Positions 21,517 to 31,930 of a DNA stretch of 31,957 bases are shown here, piece by piece. The position numbers and the translations under genes are program-made. The stretch comes from Elysia marginata (Eukaryota; Mollusca; Gastropoda; Plakobranchidae), in assembly GCA_019649035.1 (NCBI GenBank), contig BMAT01000033.1, positions 47,420-79,376 on the forward strand, written 5' to 3'. The stretch's first letter is position 1. Every line of letters starts with the position of its first letter. The notes under the pieces were generated by a model, which did no database searches, was not told the DNA's origin, and worked only from the letters and a program-made list of their open reading frames with translations.

Positions 21517-22980
21517 CATTTTCTATCTTGTTCTCCTTTCTTTCAAAAGCCTATACCTACACAAACCCAGTTGCTCTTTCCCCATTTTTTTCTGGCTCTC
21601 CACCATTGTAGAATAGAAGACTCGCGCCTTCTATTTTTCTTTTCCATAAATTAAATTCATGTAGCTCAAATAAACCAAGTTTACATAGTTTCATGAGAGA
21701 ATTTGTTAGTGTTTTAATGTCTCAATGTATACTTTAAGCCTTGTAAAAGCTTCAGAAAAGTACACTGGGCTTTGTTAGTTTTCTCAAGCTGTATCGAATC
21801 ATGCGCCTTTTCTCAGTGTTCGCCATGATTGTGAAATGATTGCTGAACAAACATTATCTTCACAACTTATTCAGATACGTTTCAATCGTTGTTGGTTGGG
21901 TCATAATAAGTATTGCAAACTGTTAGATTTATAGGTGTCAATAGGGCCTCAGGCTTGGCAAAGGTTAGTGAGGAAACAAAGAGAGGAGGGTAGTAGAATT
22001 AAGACCACAGATCACTTTAGCAGCTTTCTGCGTACATGCATTTGAGTATTTTACTCATTACGATAGAGAAAAAAGGTTATCTTACAAAAGACAACAAAAA
22101 TAAAACGAAAATTGGTTAGAAAAAATGGTCTGACACCTAGAAGATGATTTTAGGCAGGCAGGCGTTTTTAGAAAGATACAGAGAAAGGGAATTTTCCTAC
22201 TTTTTCAAGCTCATTGATTCCCACTTAATCACGCCGATGTCAACATGGAAAGTGGTTTAGAAACAATAGACTTTTGTAAGAGACGGAGTAATTAGGGGGA
22301 GGGTGTCAGTAAATGGCAAAGATTGTCTACTACGCTCTAAGATTAGAACTCGCAAGACAAATGAAGGTCAGTCTTTAGAATACCTATAGAATGTCCATGT
22401 TTAATAACTGCAAACACCGCATTCTTACTGACCTTATCTACGAGCTATCTCTGCATGCGCTGGCTACGGAACATCGACACAAAGGCTTCATATTTTTATG
22501 TGGGATCGGTACCAGTTTGTTCGACAGAAACTAGCAGAATCTGATAAGCCGTTCAATCAGAGAGTCTATAGTGACAAGAGGGCTCACTTCTCTTTGCAAG
22601 CCCCTTTACCTTTGTACGGTATTGCGTGACCGCGGGACGTGGTGGACTCTGAAGTAAATAAGGGCGGTAATCTGCACCTGACTATATATTTTTAGTGTAA
22701 TTTTCTTTGTATTTCTATATGTTTAAATAATATATAGACTTGTCCATCTTCAATCAACAAAATTGTTCGCTGCATTGTTGTTAATTGCAAATTTTTGCCG
22801 TTAATGAGTTTGTTTAAATATCATGAAGCGAATGCGAAAGTATATCCGGAAAAAACAAGTGTTTTGTACCCTTTCTTCTAATAATTAGTTTTATTTTTAG
22901 AGATACAAATTCTCGAATAGATGGTTAGAATTTTAGCAAAAGCGACAGCGCTAATAATGATTATGATAGGGATAATACTG

Positions 22981-23282
22981 AAATAATAATAATAACAATA
23001 GTTGTAATTAATAAAATATAAATGTAATTATAATAATAATAAATCGCATTACTAACAAATAGGCCAACATGTAATCATAATTAACGACAATAGTTTTAAA
23101 TAGAATTTGATGAGAATAATAACAGAAATTTAGGCATTTAAAAACATGAAATATAACACTTAAAAAAAAAATTCAGTATAAGCGCCACTAACGCAAAAAA
23201 GTAATGCGTTGGCCAATGTTGCTTTGTAAAAATGGAGAACGATGGTAATGAATATAAATCAATAATAATAATAATAATAAAA

Positions 23283-23322
<40 letters not shown>
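22981..23322. repeat. AAT trinucleotide repeats
   Basis: Broken AAT/TAA runs occur at about 22981-23042. A nearly pure AAT array lies at 23261-23322 with one A-rich interruption. The Tyr-rich minus-strand frame at 23188-23391 is its translation and not a gene. Confidence 0.95.
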
Positions 23323-23765
23323 GTATGAACAGAAATTATAATAACGGTCATGATAATACACATATATAGTCCCGATTACAAAAAAAAACAAGAAAAAGAA
23401 TTCTTGACATTGATACTATCGCTGTCTACGGTGATGCTTTAATGGCGGAAAAGGGAGAAAAACAAATATACTCTGTTGCATTTTTAAGTATACACTTTTT
23501 AAAGCTTGATTGACAAAAATCTATCTAACCGATAAACTTCAAATTTACACACTGACTACCTGACACAATTGTCGCTGGTGAGTAGTTTTCAAATTTCGTC
23601 TCGCTTGAGCAGTTTTGTTGCAGTGTGCGTGTTGTATGTTCAACGTTTTTTAAAAATTACTCATGACACAGCAATGATTTGTTTAAGAAAGAAGTACACA
23701 TCGAACCTGTATCGTTTTTTAAACAATAAGTCGGTGATAAAACTTATGTTAACCACGTTTTCAAG

Positions 23766-24774
23766 ATGCCGTGCTTAAGAGAAAACAAACAAAACCAGCT
23801 TATTGGAATGATCCGTGGCGGGGTCTCGGTTTCCACTGTTGCGCACCATTTTAATGTGACAAGAAGAACTGTATACGTAACACTGCAGCGTGAAAGAGCA
23901 ACCGGATCTCAAAAGGATCGACCTCGTCGTCAAAACCACTGACAGAGAAGATACTTTTATACGCCTGTCACATCTACGGGATCGTTTTAAAACGGCAGGC
24001 CAGACCACGGCCGAAATCAACAATATACGACAGAACAACCCAAAATAAAAATGGACTGTGTTGCGAAGGCTTAAAACTTTTGGGCTTCGAGCAAGGCGAC
24101 CAGCTTGCCGCACCAGATTGACGCCCTACAACATCAGGAACAGGCTTGATTGGGCAAGAATACATTCATTTTGGCCTCGTGAGGTATGGAATAACCACAT
24201 GTTTTCCTATGAATCCAAGTTTCTTTTGGAACGTCAAGATGGGAGAAAACGCGTATTCCGGAGAGTAAATGAAAGATTCGTTCCTCAATGTCTCAGTCAG
24301 GCTAGAGCATTTGGTGGTGGAAGTGTGATGGTGTGGGGAGGAATTACAGCCTCTGGTAAGACTCCACTTGTGACTGTTCATGGCAACTTGACGGCTCGCC
24401 GATACATCGACGAGATTCTTCGCCCACACGTGGTTCCAGTCATTCACAACCAAGGACTAACCTTTATGCAAGACAATGCCCCAGCACATAGAGCTCGAAT
24501 AACCAACCAGTTTCTTTACGAAAACAATATCCCAGTTGTACATCCATGGCCTCCCTACTCACCTGATTTGAATCCCATCGAGCATTTATGGGACTTGCTT
24601 GATCGCCGCGTTAGAATGAGACAACCACAACCTCAGACTCTTCTCCAGCTTAAGAGAGCATTGCATGAAGAGTGGGACAACATACCTCAACAGGCAGTCA
24701 AGTGATTGATTGGTTCTATGCGGCGACGATGTCAGGCCGTCATCCTTTCAAGAGGACATCATACAAGCTACTGA
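23766..24774 (+). pseudogene. Tc1-like transposase pseudogene (D-35-E spacing)
   Basis: Tc1/mariner transposases excise and reinsert a transposon at TA sites. The N-terminal piece (23766-23942) has the paired-like DNA-binding helix-turn-helix (STVAHHFNVTRRTVY) and RPRRQ. A frameshift of one base follows near 23930, and the next frame gives DREDTFIRLSHLRDRFKTAG. A TAA at 24046-24048 interrupts NPK*KWTVLRRLK. Then comes GLRARRPACRTRLT and the catalytic domain. The usual DES motif reads SYES, so the first catalytic Asp is Tyr (24208-24210). The second Asp (24472-24474, QDNAPAH) and the Glu (24580-24582, PDLNPIEHLWD) are present with 35 residues between them. A TGA at 24703 interrupts QQAVK*LIGSMRRRCQAVI, and the natural end is TGA at 24772. 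The terminal inverted repeats could not be defined. Confidence 0.95.
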
Positions 24775-25000
24775 GCGTGTAACCTATTTTTATCACCCCA
24801 CACTCTAGTAAGTCAATAATAAACCTGTTATGTTCAACTTTTCAGGTTTTTGTTGATTGTGTTGTATTCAAAATTGGTTGAATTAGTTTTCCCTAAAATT
24901 TCAAGAAGATCGCTTTATTGTGAAGCCAGTTACTGTCATCTAAACACAGTGTATACTTAATAATGCAACAGAGTATATATATATATAGAGAGAGGGGATC
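24775..25000. other. 3' flank of the Tc1-like element and a TA/GA tract
   Basis: The first ~140 bases probably belong to the transposon's non-coding 3' part. A (TA)n run followed by GAGAGA lies at about 24974-24995. No clear terminal repeat was matched to the 5' side near 23540-23600. Confidence 0.4.
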
Positions 25001-25106
25001 GGGAATGTGATGAGAGCGCAAAATTATAATTCTTCCCCGCACGCATTTGCCTCCAAAGTGGAAGCTTTCCAAAAGGAGCGACAATTTGCGTCCTAATCGC
25101 ATTCCC
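25001..25106. mobile_element. Candidate short MITE / foldback element (106 bp)
   Basis: The left end GGGAATGTGATGAGAGCGCA and the reverse complement of the right end GGGAATGCGATTAGGACGCA agree at 18 of 22 bases when AA is added to each. The centre holds a further stem-loop around TGGAAG-CTTTCCA flanked by CTCC/GGAG, so most of the element can fold back. The termini resemble those of the 15096-15379 element. No open frame and no clear target duplication. Confidence 0.58.
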
Positions 25107-26172
25107 AATAGGCGTAATTCTTTTTTCTCATCAGGTAGGAACTTGAAAAAATTCATAAATCGGGTCTCTTTTTTTGACTAGAATTTGACCAGTCCAACGT
25201 AGAAAACCATTGAAATTTCACACTGACTCGCGTTATTACTTGTCGTATAGAATGTATAGACATAATCCAGCTCCAGGGTACCGCGTATATCTGGAAAAGC
25301 CCGGGTACGCCATACTCTCCAGACCTTGGCAACTTATAGTGAGGGCCAAACCATCCAAATCTAAACAAGACCTCTTGTAATTGGGTAAACAACTTGTCGT
25401 TTTATACCGATTCTACATTGAACTAAATATCTAGATTCTTGTTCAGAGTTAAATTTCATCTTTCCAACACTATGAGCATCATCATTCTAGATAAATTATG
25501 TTCAGATTCTATCCCACCTTACCACTTCAATATCAAACGATGACTCTTTCACTTAACTTAGTATTTAAATTTGAAATCCAGATTAGATATTCATAGATTT
25601 ATAACTTAATCTAAATCAAAAAGTCTTTTTTACATAATGGTTCCCGATTCCAAATCAGATAAAATTTCCCTCTTGGAATCTAGATCAATAGGCTGAGCCT
25701 AGATCTACATCAATTTGTAGTGTTTCTAATTAAGATCAGATTTAGATCAAAATCTTTTTTTTTTAATAAAAAATTACTTTTTCCTTTCAAAACTCTTATC
25801 TGACCGTGCCAAATTTAAGAAAACCACTCAATACCTGTAAGACTACGGAAAAAGGTTTTAAGCTGTAGAGCAGAAAGTGAGTGCAGCAGAAATCTATAGA
25901 TCTCTCATAATTATCAGAACGCACTGAAGGCGAGAATAGTTTAATTTGACGTGTCTAATTGTTTTACAAACAGGTTTTTTAAAAATCACATTTAAACATA
26001 TGCCCACTCAAATATTTGTGTGCAATCATATCACAACCATAGTTTTGGGGGCGCCTCATAGATTTTGGTCAGGTTTTACACTTTCACCAGTTACATAGTC
26101 ACGTGAAGTCTGCCTTCCCCGTCAGCCTGAGCTTGGAGCTTTTCGAAATTCGCATTCACAGAATACGTGACG
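25107..26172. other. Intergenic sequence rich in CTAGAT words, no gene recognised
   Basis: From about 25420 to 25760 the words CTAGAT, TTAGAT and AGATC recur many times without fixed spacing. The 79-codon minus frame at 25153-25392 (LPRSGEYGVPGLFQIYAVPW...) is not recognised. A GGGTAC-based imperfect duplication lies at 25276-25320. Confidence 0.45.
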
Positions 26173-26290
26173 TTAAGAGAACTTTTAGGAGACTCTTAGA
26201 AGAGAATGTTGCAAACATAAAATTAATACGAAATTCAAAATCAGCGACTGCATTGTCTTTGGGAAGACGAACTGAAGTCGATTTTGATCA
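26173..26290. repeat. Dispersed repeat B, copy 1 (partner at 28411-28541)
   Basis: Shares AAAATCAGCGACT (26238-26250) and TGAAGTCGATTTTGAT (26274-26289) with the partner copy, in the same order, with a 9-base spacing difference. Weaker similarity reaches back to GTTAAGA at 26173. It lies in the 26103-26306 open frame, which is probably not a gene. Confidence 0.45.
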
Positions 26291-26460
26291 CAAGTTGAAA
26301 TATTAGTTATTTGTGTCATTTTATAAACAGCTCGCGGGTTGAATAGATCTTGTAAGATTTAAACATTTAACTGTGTGTTGCTTTAAGGTGCGTATATATA
26401 TATGCCTTACAACTGGGAAGACCGTATAAATTTCGATTCAATGAGCTAAAAGCATGAACC

Positions 26461-26883
26461 CTATGTGTTCACTCCAGCACAGTTTGTTGAAGCCGAAATA
26501 TGCCGCAGACGTTTACTAATAGGGGAGTTGTTAAAATCTTTTGCCGCAGATAAGCTAGGTGGCCCTCCCGTGCTTGCACTAAGTTTACTCGCGGCAAAAT
26601 TTAGGCGTAGAGAGTACTTTATTCCCGAACAAATAAGCTCAGAGAGCCAATATTTGATCGGTGAATTGCCGCTTTGTCCTACACTTAGAACTCGGCACAC
26701 TATTTGTTTATCCGTGTTTGTCAGTTTGAGAAGCCTCGACCCCATATGGCCGCTGTCGCATGGAATGCCCAACTGCAGGGAATGCCCAACTGCACCCCTG
26801 CAGTTTCCTGAATGGCGGCTGATCATGACGTTATTCAGAAGGTCACGACAAGCCATTGAAATTTCTTGAAAGTCATAATGCAA
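26461..26883 (-). CDS. Unidentified 140-codon open frame over dispersed repeat A
   Basis: The longest frame in the window apart from the Tc1 transposase. It overlaps an almost equally long plus-strand frame (26465-26869), so at most one is coding. The minus reading (SRLLKLTNTDKQIVC, VLSVGQSGNSPIKYWLSE) has a partly matching translation in the repeat copy at 17800-17934 (TRLPKLANTHKQI; ILSARQSRNSQLK, after a frame change), which favours this strand slightly. No domain is recognised. It includes a 17-bp tandem duplication (26762-26794) that would add residues to a protein. An old transposon-derived frame or a chance frame in GC-richer DNA are both possible. Confidence 0.28.
   Translation of the reverse strand: MHYDFQEISMACRDLLNNVMISRHSGNCRGAVGHSLQLGIPCDSGHMGSRLLKLTNTDKQIVCRVLSVGQSGNSPIKYWLSELICSGIKYSLRLNFAASKLSASTGGPPSLSAAKDFNNSPISKRLRHISASTNCAGVNT
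26612..26738. repeat. Dispersed repeat A, copy 2 (partner at 17800-17934)
   Basis: Collinear with the first copy from CTTTA (26617) and GTGAATTGC (26661) through CAGTTTG. Both copies are in the same orientation, about 8.8 kb apart. Confidence 0.68.
26762..26794. repeat. 17-bp tandem duplication
   Basis: GGAATGCCCAACTGCA occurs at 26762-26777 and again at 26779-26794 without a mismatch, so the duplication looks recent. Confidence 0.92.
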
Positions 26884-28410
26884 TAGTTAGGCCATATTAG
26901 TACCTTTTTCACCTACATTGAAATGGGATTGCATAGATAACAATAATGTTGAAAGCATAATTAAAAAAAACTCTAAAAATTCGAGATAATGTTTTTTACA
27001 AGAGCGTAAAACGAAGTTAGAGACCAAAACCAACCTGTTTTGGTTCGTGCATATAAATTATTTAAAAATGATAGCCAAAGTGACTTTGAAAACAGATTAT
27101 TTACTGCGCATCTAAAATGTGATCTAAATATGGAAATGGCACAAATACATTTTTTCTGTGATTATACAGGTCAACATTAAGCAAGCCTAAAAATTCGCCT
27201 GCTGTCTGGCTATATTCATGTCTTATTTACCTAAAATATTTTTTTTGAGACATTATGAAAAGGGGATGTAATCTAGGCGCCAAGGTTTACAATGTAATCA
27301 ATGATTTATGCCTAAAAATTTAAACATGAAAGCTTTTTTGTTGAAAAGGAATATTTTACGGACATTAAAATTTGAAAACGAAGCACATGAGAGTCAATGT
27401 GTTGGGAAGTATTGCCAATAAAACAATCAAGAAGTTATGATTATACTACTAGTGATTTTTTATGTTATACAGTTTGGTGAGAGTACAGTGTGTTTAAAAA
27501 CTATTTTATTCTGTCACAATCAAAGTACTACATGTATCGATCTGCCAAGCATAATGCTTTTCTTCTTTCTTTAAAATAAAATCGGAGTTTTTTCGAAATC
27601 TATATTTATGTACCGATATCGTAAACTGCTCGCGTGGGCTTCTCAAAGATAGCAGGGGCAATTTTCGCAAACAGAAGCACTTATCACGTATCTTCTATGG
27701 GCTGACACCTATAGGCGTCACCGTACTGCGCCTTGTTAAGGCTGGCAGTCTTATGTGAGGTACCCATACCTTTCTCTACTACTACTAGCTCTCACTTCGT
27801 GATGTAAAAAAGAGAATCTCTAATAACTTTAAAAGAATTTTACCGCTTTGCAAGAGAATGTTAATAAATTAATGATTACCGCCTATTGTTGCTTTTAAAT
27901 TTCTGTGTTGAATAGCTTATCTAGTCATTTATCTGTCTCTGTCTGTCTGTCTCTATTTATCTCTCTCGCTCTCTCTATCTCTCTTCCTCCCTTCGCTTGC
28001 TCTCTCCTCGACGCTTTCACTATTTGGCACATTTCTGATAATTTGTCTTGTCTTTTATATCTCTTTTTTTCTTCCCTTCTTTCTCGCTCCTATTCTTTCT
28101 TTATTTACTCTTCTCCACATTTTCTGTGCTTCTCTCTTTCATTCAACTTTGCACTATACAAATTAATCTTTCTTGTCGTCCCACCAGGCACCCAATCGAC
28201 AAAAAACGGCGATCTGGTTTCCTGTGTTTGAACAACAAACTCTGGCCGACAAGAAGTTTGTGGCGTGGAGGGCTCGGAGAACCGGCTCTGATTATTCCAT
28301 CATTAATACTGGAGGCTATTGTATGGTCGTCTTTTCTATTCTTGCTTGAGCGGTCCTGGAAAAGCTGCAGGAAAAAAAAATCAGCTATTAAATGTACTAA
28401 ATATTGAAGA
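26884..28410. other. Intergenic sequence, no gene recognised
   Basis: Mostly AT-rich. An 18-bp near-palindrome TGACACCTATAGGCGTCA lies at 27703-27720. A CT/CTGT-rich tract at about 27940-28140 produces two spurious hydrophobic frames (27905-28231 and 28048-28407). Confidence 0.5.
27930..28140. repeat. Pyrimidine-rich low-complexity tract
   Basis: Interrupted CT, CTGT and TTCTCT repeats, one strand almost entirely pyrimidine. Confidence 0.85.
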
Positions 28411-28541
28411 AACGTTAAGAAATATCGAGGCTAAAATCACATGGATATTAAATTTAAACAGAGAAAAGAATGCAGTGACTAAAATCAGCGACTCATGTCC
28501 CTATCGTGATACACATAATCCGAAATGAAGTTGATTTTGAT
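28411..28541. repeat. Dispersed repeat B, copy 2 (partner at 26173-26290)
   Basis: Carries AAAATCAGCGACT (28481-28493) and TGAAGTTGATTTTGA (28526-28540) in the same order and orientation as the partner. Confidence 0.45.
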
Positions 28542-31500
28542 AAGTAATTTTTGTTTTCTTTACCTCATTATTTCTCAACAATTTTTAGTTTTTATTTTTG
28601 TAATGTCTATTTTCAAAGCTAGAAAATCTGGGTCAACGTTGGTCTAGGTTAGGTTTGTTTTTGAAAGTTTTAGAGGGATTCAATGAAAGTCAATTGACTC
28701 ACCTTTTCTCTCCGTTTTATTTTCTTCACAGCTCCTAACCGTTTCAGTTTGGCGTACTACTCCCAAAAAGAGTTTACAACCTGAAAGTTAAGGACAAAAT
28801 TCGCACGATCTATTGAACTATCTCTAAGCCGTCTTAAAGGGAGCGATTTTGCCCTCCTTGTAAAAATAAGAATTTTTTTTCCAACTATTGTGAACTACAT
28901 CTCTGAAAAAAAATGACTTTGGGTATGTGCACCTCTTAACAGATTTAGACAAAATACTATACCAAAGTTATTATCATTTGGAACACTCGCTGTTACAGTA
29001 GGCTGTTGGAATCGAGACTTTCCCTAAAAGCTCTACAATTATTGCCTCTCCTCACTTTTTTTAAAACAGATTGTTTGAGGTCAATAGGGAAATGTTGGTG
29101 CAAAATGTGAAGCAGTTGGTCTATATTTTTCGAGTTAAACACCAAAAATAGGCAATGTTGATGAGTTATTCAACGTGGATCCATCAATAGCTTTTCTGTA
29201 TATATATGGCTGCCCTTGAGTATTCAAAATGAGGTTCAGACAGAGAGCGGAAATCAGTTTCTGGTGTTTTTTTTTAACCCAAAACCTTCCAATGAAAGTT
29301 TGATGATACATCTTCAATCGAATCATTCTCCTAGTAAGCACGCTTGAAATTTCAAGGTTTTGTATTATACAAAAAAAAATAAATAAAGCAATGCCATTAT
29401 GATCTTAATTTTAAGTATCAATTTTTCTCAAGTCTACTGAATTCTGGGGACGCTAACAGAACCATCCACTACAAAATCATTTCGACATCTCAATGTCTAG
29501 TTATTTTATCAAGTAACAGTCTCCCAAGCCCTTCCTCTCCCCGTAAACACAAAGGCCTTAAAATACAGGTCGGTTGACTCGGTTCCCGCAAGCTATAGGA
29601 CTTCTGTCTGAACCTGTCGAAAACAGACTTTTCCATATATAGTTCGTCCTTATTGTCAGCCAAGGTTCAAGGAAACGTAGAATCGGTTTAGTTTCCATGA
29701 AATACACTCCTTGTCAGCTGATAACTACACTGCCTTGATATGGTTGTGTAGTGTCATATGTTCGGTGGCAGATCTGATACAATTTTTGGAATCAAAGCCA
29801 AGGCGATTTTCCTTTGGGAGTTATCTCAAGCCTATATGGTATACAGCGGTAAATCTCAGAATCTAGATTAGATAGCCGCTGAATATGAGCAAATATTTAC
29901 ACACAGCCAAGTCAGCGAGGCTTGAGGAGAAAAGGGGGCTAAAACGCGGATTCCATGTGATGTGTTTGTTTAGGTTGTATTGATTTCCGTGTTTGCTGAA
30001 GGGTATGTGACTAGAGAGGGGTGCGGGTGTGAAAACGAGGGAAGAAAGAAAGAAAATCTATGACTAAAAACCTAACAATGTCGCACAGAGATGAAAACTA
30101 ATCAGCTATTGACGTTGCTGGAACTTGCAGATCAGGTAGGGTGGAAGCAAAGTATAAGATGATATCATTTCAGATCAAGTGCCAAACGAAGGTCAGTTCA
30201 AGGCCATGGTTTTTATAAGGGAATGTTTAGAAACAATGAGAAAGTGAGATCGACTTATTTGGCGAGCAAGAAAAAAATAAATAAATTATCTCCAGACGGA
30301 ATAAACTAGTAGGCGGTGGTTGTCGACAAGGTTTGTGAGTGCTGGTGTTTATACGAGAAGGGGACGGCGGGAGAAGGCTCTTGTTCATGGTGCGGTACTT
30401 GAGGTCAATATTGACTGACAATACTTCAGGATGCCTAATAATTCTAGAGGGTCGAGTCTGAGGTCCTTCAGCACTGCCAAACAGTGACGCACCTAAATCA
30501 CAGAGCCTGAGTCTGTTGAGGCTGTAGCTAAGCCTTCGTAGTGAAGGTCTGTAGCTCTACCTGCTTCTCACAAGTTAGACAGGACGGTATTGTTTCCTCT
30601 GATTGTAACGCCCTTCCCATCTGTTTTTCTAAAAATAATGTGCTTAAAATAATTTGTTACTCAAACATAAAATTAACATAGGTCTACTCTATGTTAAGCT
30701 TGCATTAACTTACACAGTCAACGGTTCCTTCTGATTCGGAAATTATTCTACTGAATTATCCTTTGAAGAAACAGTCTGTAAACCAGCGCAAAAACTTAAG
30801 AAGATTTCATTCCGTCTGCCGTTAAAACCAGTGAAAAATCCTTCATAAAATATAGCAAGTTCAAACAAATCTGGCTGTACGTCAAGCTTTTCTAACTGCC
30901 TCGTCACTCTTTTTCTCAATTAGCTGAATTGCACTTCTCGGTTTGACAGAAACGTTTTCTTTGCTGTTATTTGTTGTTGTTCCAAAACAAACAGTAAGAA
31001 CATTTTTAATAGTTGTGACTCTAGCACAGCATGAAATGTCGCTTTCTTCTCGACTCGGGTATTACATGAACATTGATTGAAGAGCGGAGACAGGGCCGAT
31101 CACTTGCACTCTGATAGTCGCCCCTTACTGTCCTAGGCTTGTATGAGTTAAGCAAATTTATATTGAACGTGCTCTTGAGTGGCGTCTCTTTCTTGCCCAG
31201 AATGAAGAGCGCGCCTTAAATGTTACCTACCTGAGCAAACACTTCTCGAGATAATATCTTTCTTGTGTACTCTAAATTATTCCCATTTAATGTTAATTTT
31301 AGCTCTCTTTGTAGGGCATAATTTTTTTTAATATCGTCAAAAGGGTTGGTTCAATGTGTAAAATAAAAATGGGAAACGGTTACACAATGTGGCTCGCCTG
31401 TTGCATCGAGAATGAAACAAAATGGTTCTTCAAAAAAAGCTCTTCTCAACGCCACGGCGCATGTCTCTCTTTTATGTGTCTCAGAATAATCCTCACATGG

Positions 31501-31658
31501 ACGTAAAACTTTGAATTCGTCGTTTTGAGTTGAGTTCACAGCGATCTTTGCAGTTTGGGTTATTTGGGCATCATAATTCATGCAATGTATGCATAGCCCG
31601 ACTCACAGTTATGTAGTCACTGGTGTTTTGATGTCTAATTTGCAGTCTTTCGTACCCA
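28542..31658. other. Intergenic sequence, no gene recognised
   Basis: Frames at 29135-29341, 30227-30421 and 31351-31581 (all minus) have no recognised domain. The last (NDEFKVLRPCEDYSETHKRE...) has a normal residue mix but no homologue known to me. Small structures: ACTACAC...GTGTAGT inverted words near 29725-29755, and CCTTC-GTAGT-GAAGG between two CTGTAGCT copies near 30521-30557. Confidence 0.45.
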
Positions 31659-31855
31659 ATGGTTCTGACCTTAATTTCCTACCACGTGATTTTTTTTCTA
31701 TTGGTGCGAGATTGTGTGTCAGAAGTGCACTAAGAGCGTTTTTTAGGCTGCGAAGTATTTTTTTCTATCGTGTCACACAAAATGATGCACAATATGCAAG
31801 AGAGAAGGCGGAAGATATCGGTGTTTTACCTTGCTGAGATTTAGGTCAGAACCAT
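31659..31855. mobile_element. Candidate MITE with 20-bp terminal inverted repeats (197 bp)
   Basis: ATGGTTCTGACCTTAATTTC at 31659-31678 and the reverse complement of 31836-31855 (ATGGTTCTGACCTAAATCTC) agree at 18 of 20 bases. TA dinucleotides lie a few bases outside each end, but at unequal distances, so the target site is unsure. The plus-strand frame at 31580-31837 runs across the left terminus and is probably not a gene. Confidence 0.57.
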
Positions 31856-31930
31856 CATAGTGGTATACCCATGTCGTGTCATATGTTAAGTCTTATTTCT
31901 TTATGCTATGTAATGGCCTATTATATGCTT

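Larger units (their letters stand above)
19960..22960. other. Intergenic sequence with low-complexity tracts, no gene recognised
   Basis: Contains a GA tract (20020-20057), CT-rich tracts (20480-20540 and 21462-21516) and a run of 15 C (20914-20928). The plus-strand frame at 21439-21654 is a translation of CT repeats. A short plus-strand frame after ATG near 22498 (MWDRYQFVRQKLAESDKPF...) is only 44 codons long and unsupported. Confidence 0.5.

Noticed and set aside
22498..22629. 44-codon plus frame MWDRYQFVRQKLAESDKPF...
   Set aside because: Short, without homologue or splice context; open length is compatible with chance.
23188..23391. 67-codon Tyr-rich minus frame
   Set aside because: Translation of the AAT microsatellite.
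23775..24165. Two minus-strand frames of 112 and 63 codons
   Set aside because: Antisense shadows of the N-terminal half of the Tc1-like relic.
24166..24453. 95-codon minus-strand frame
   Set aside because: Antisense of the Tc1-like transposase catalytic domain; the plus-strand reading has clear family motifs.
23540..24955. Terminal inverted repeats for the Tc1-like element (TACACACTG... against ...CAGTGTA)
   Set aside because: Similarity beyond the first bases was too weak to define element ends.
27905..28407. Overlapping hydrophobic plus frames of 108 and 119 codons
   Set aside because: Ser/Leu/Phe composition comes from the pyrimidine-rich tract; no signal peptide logic or recognised domain.
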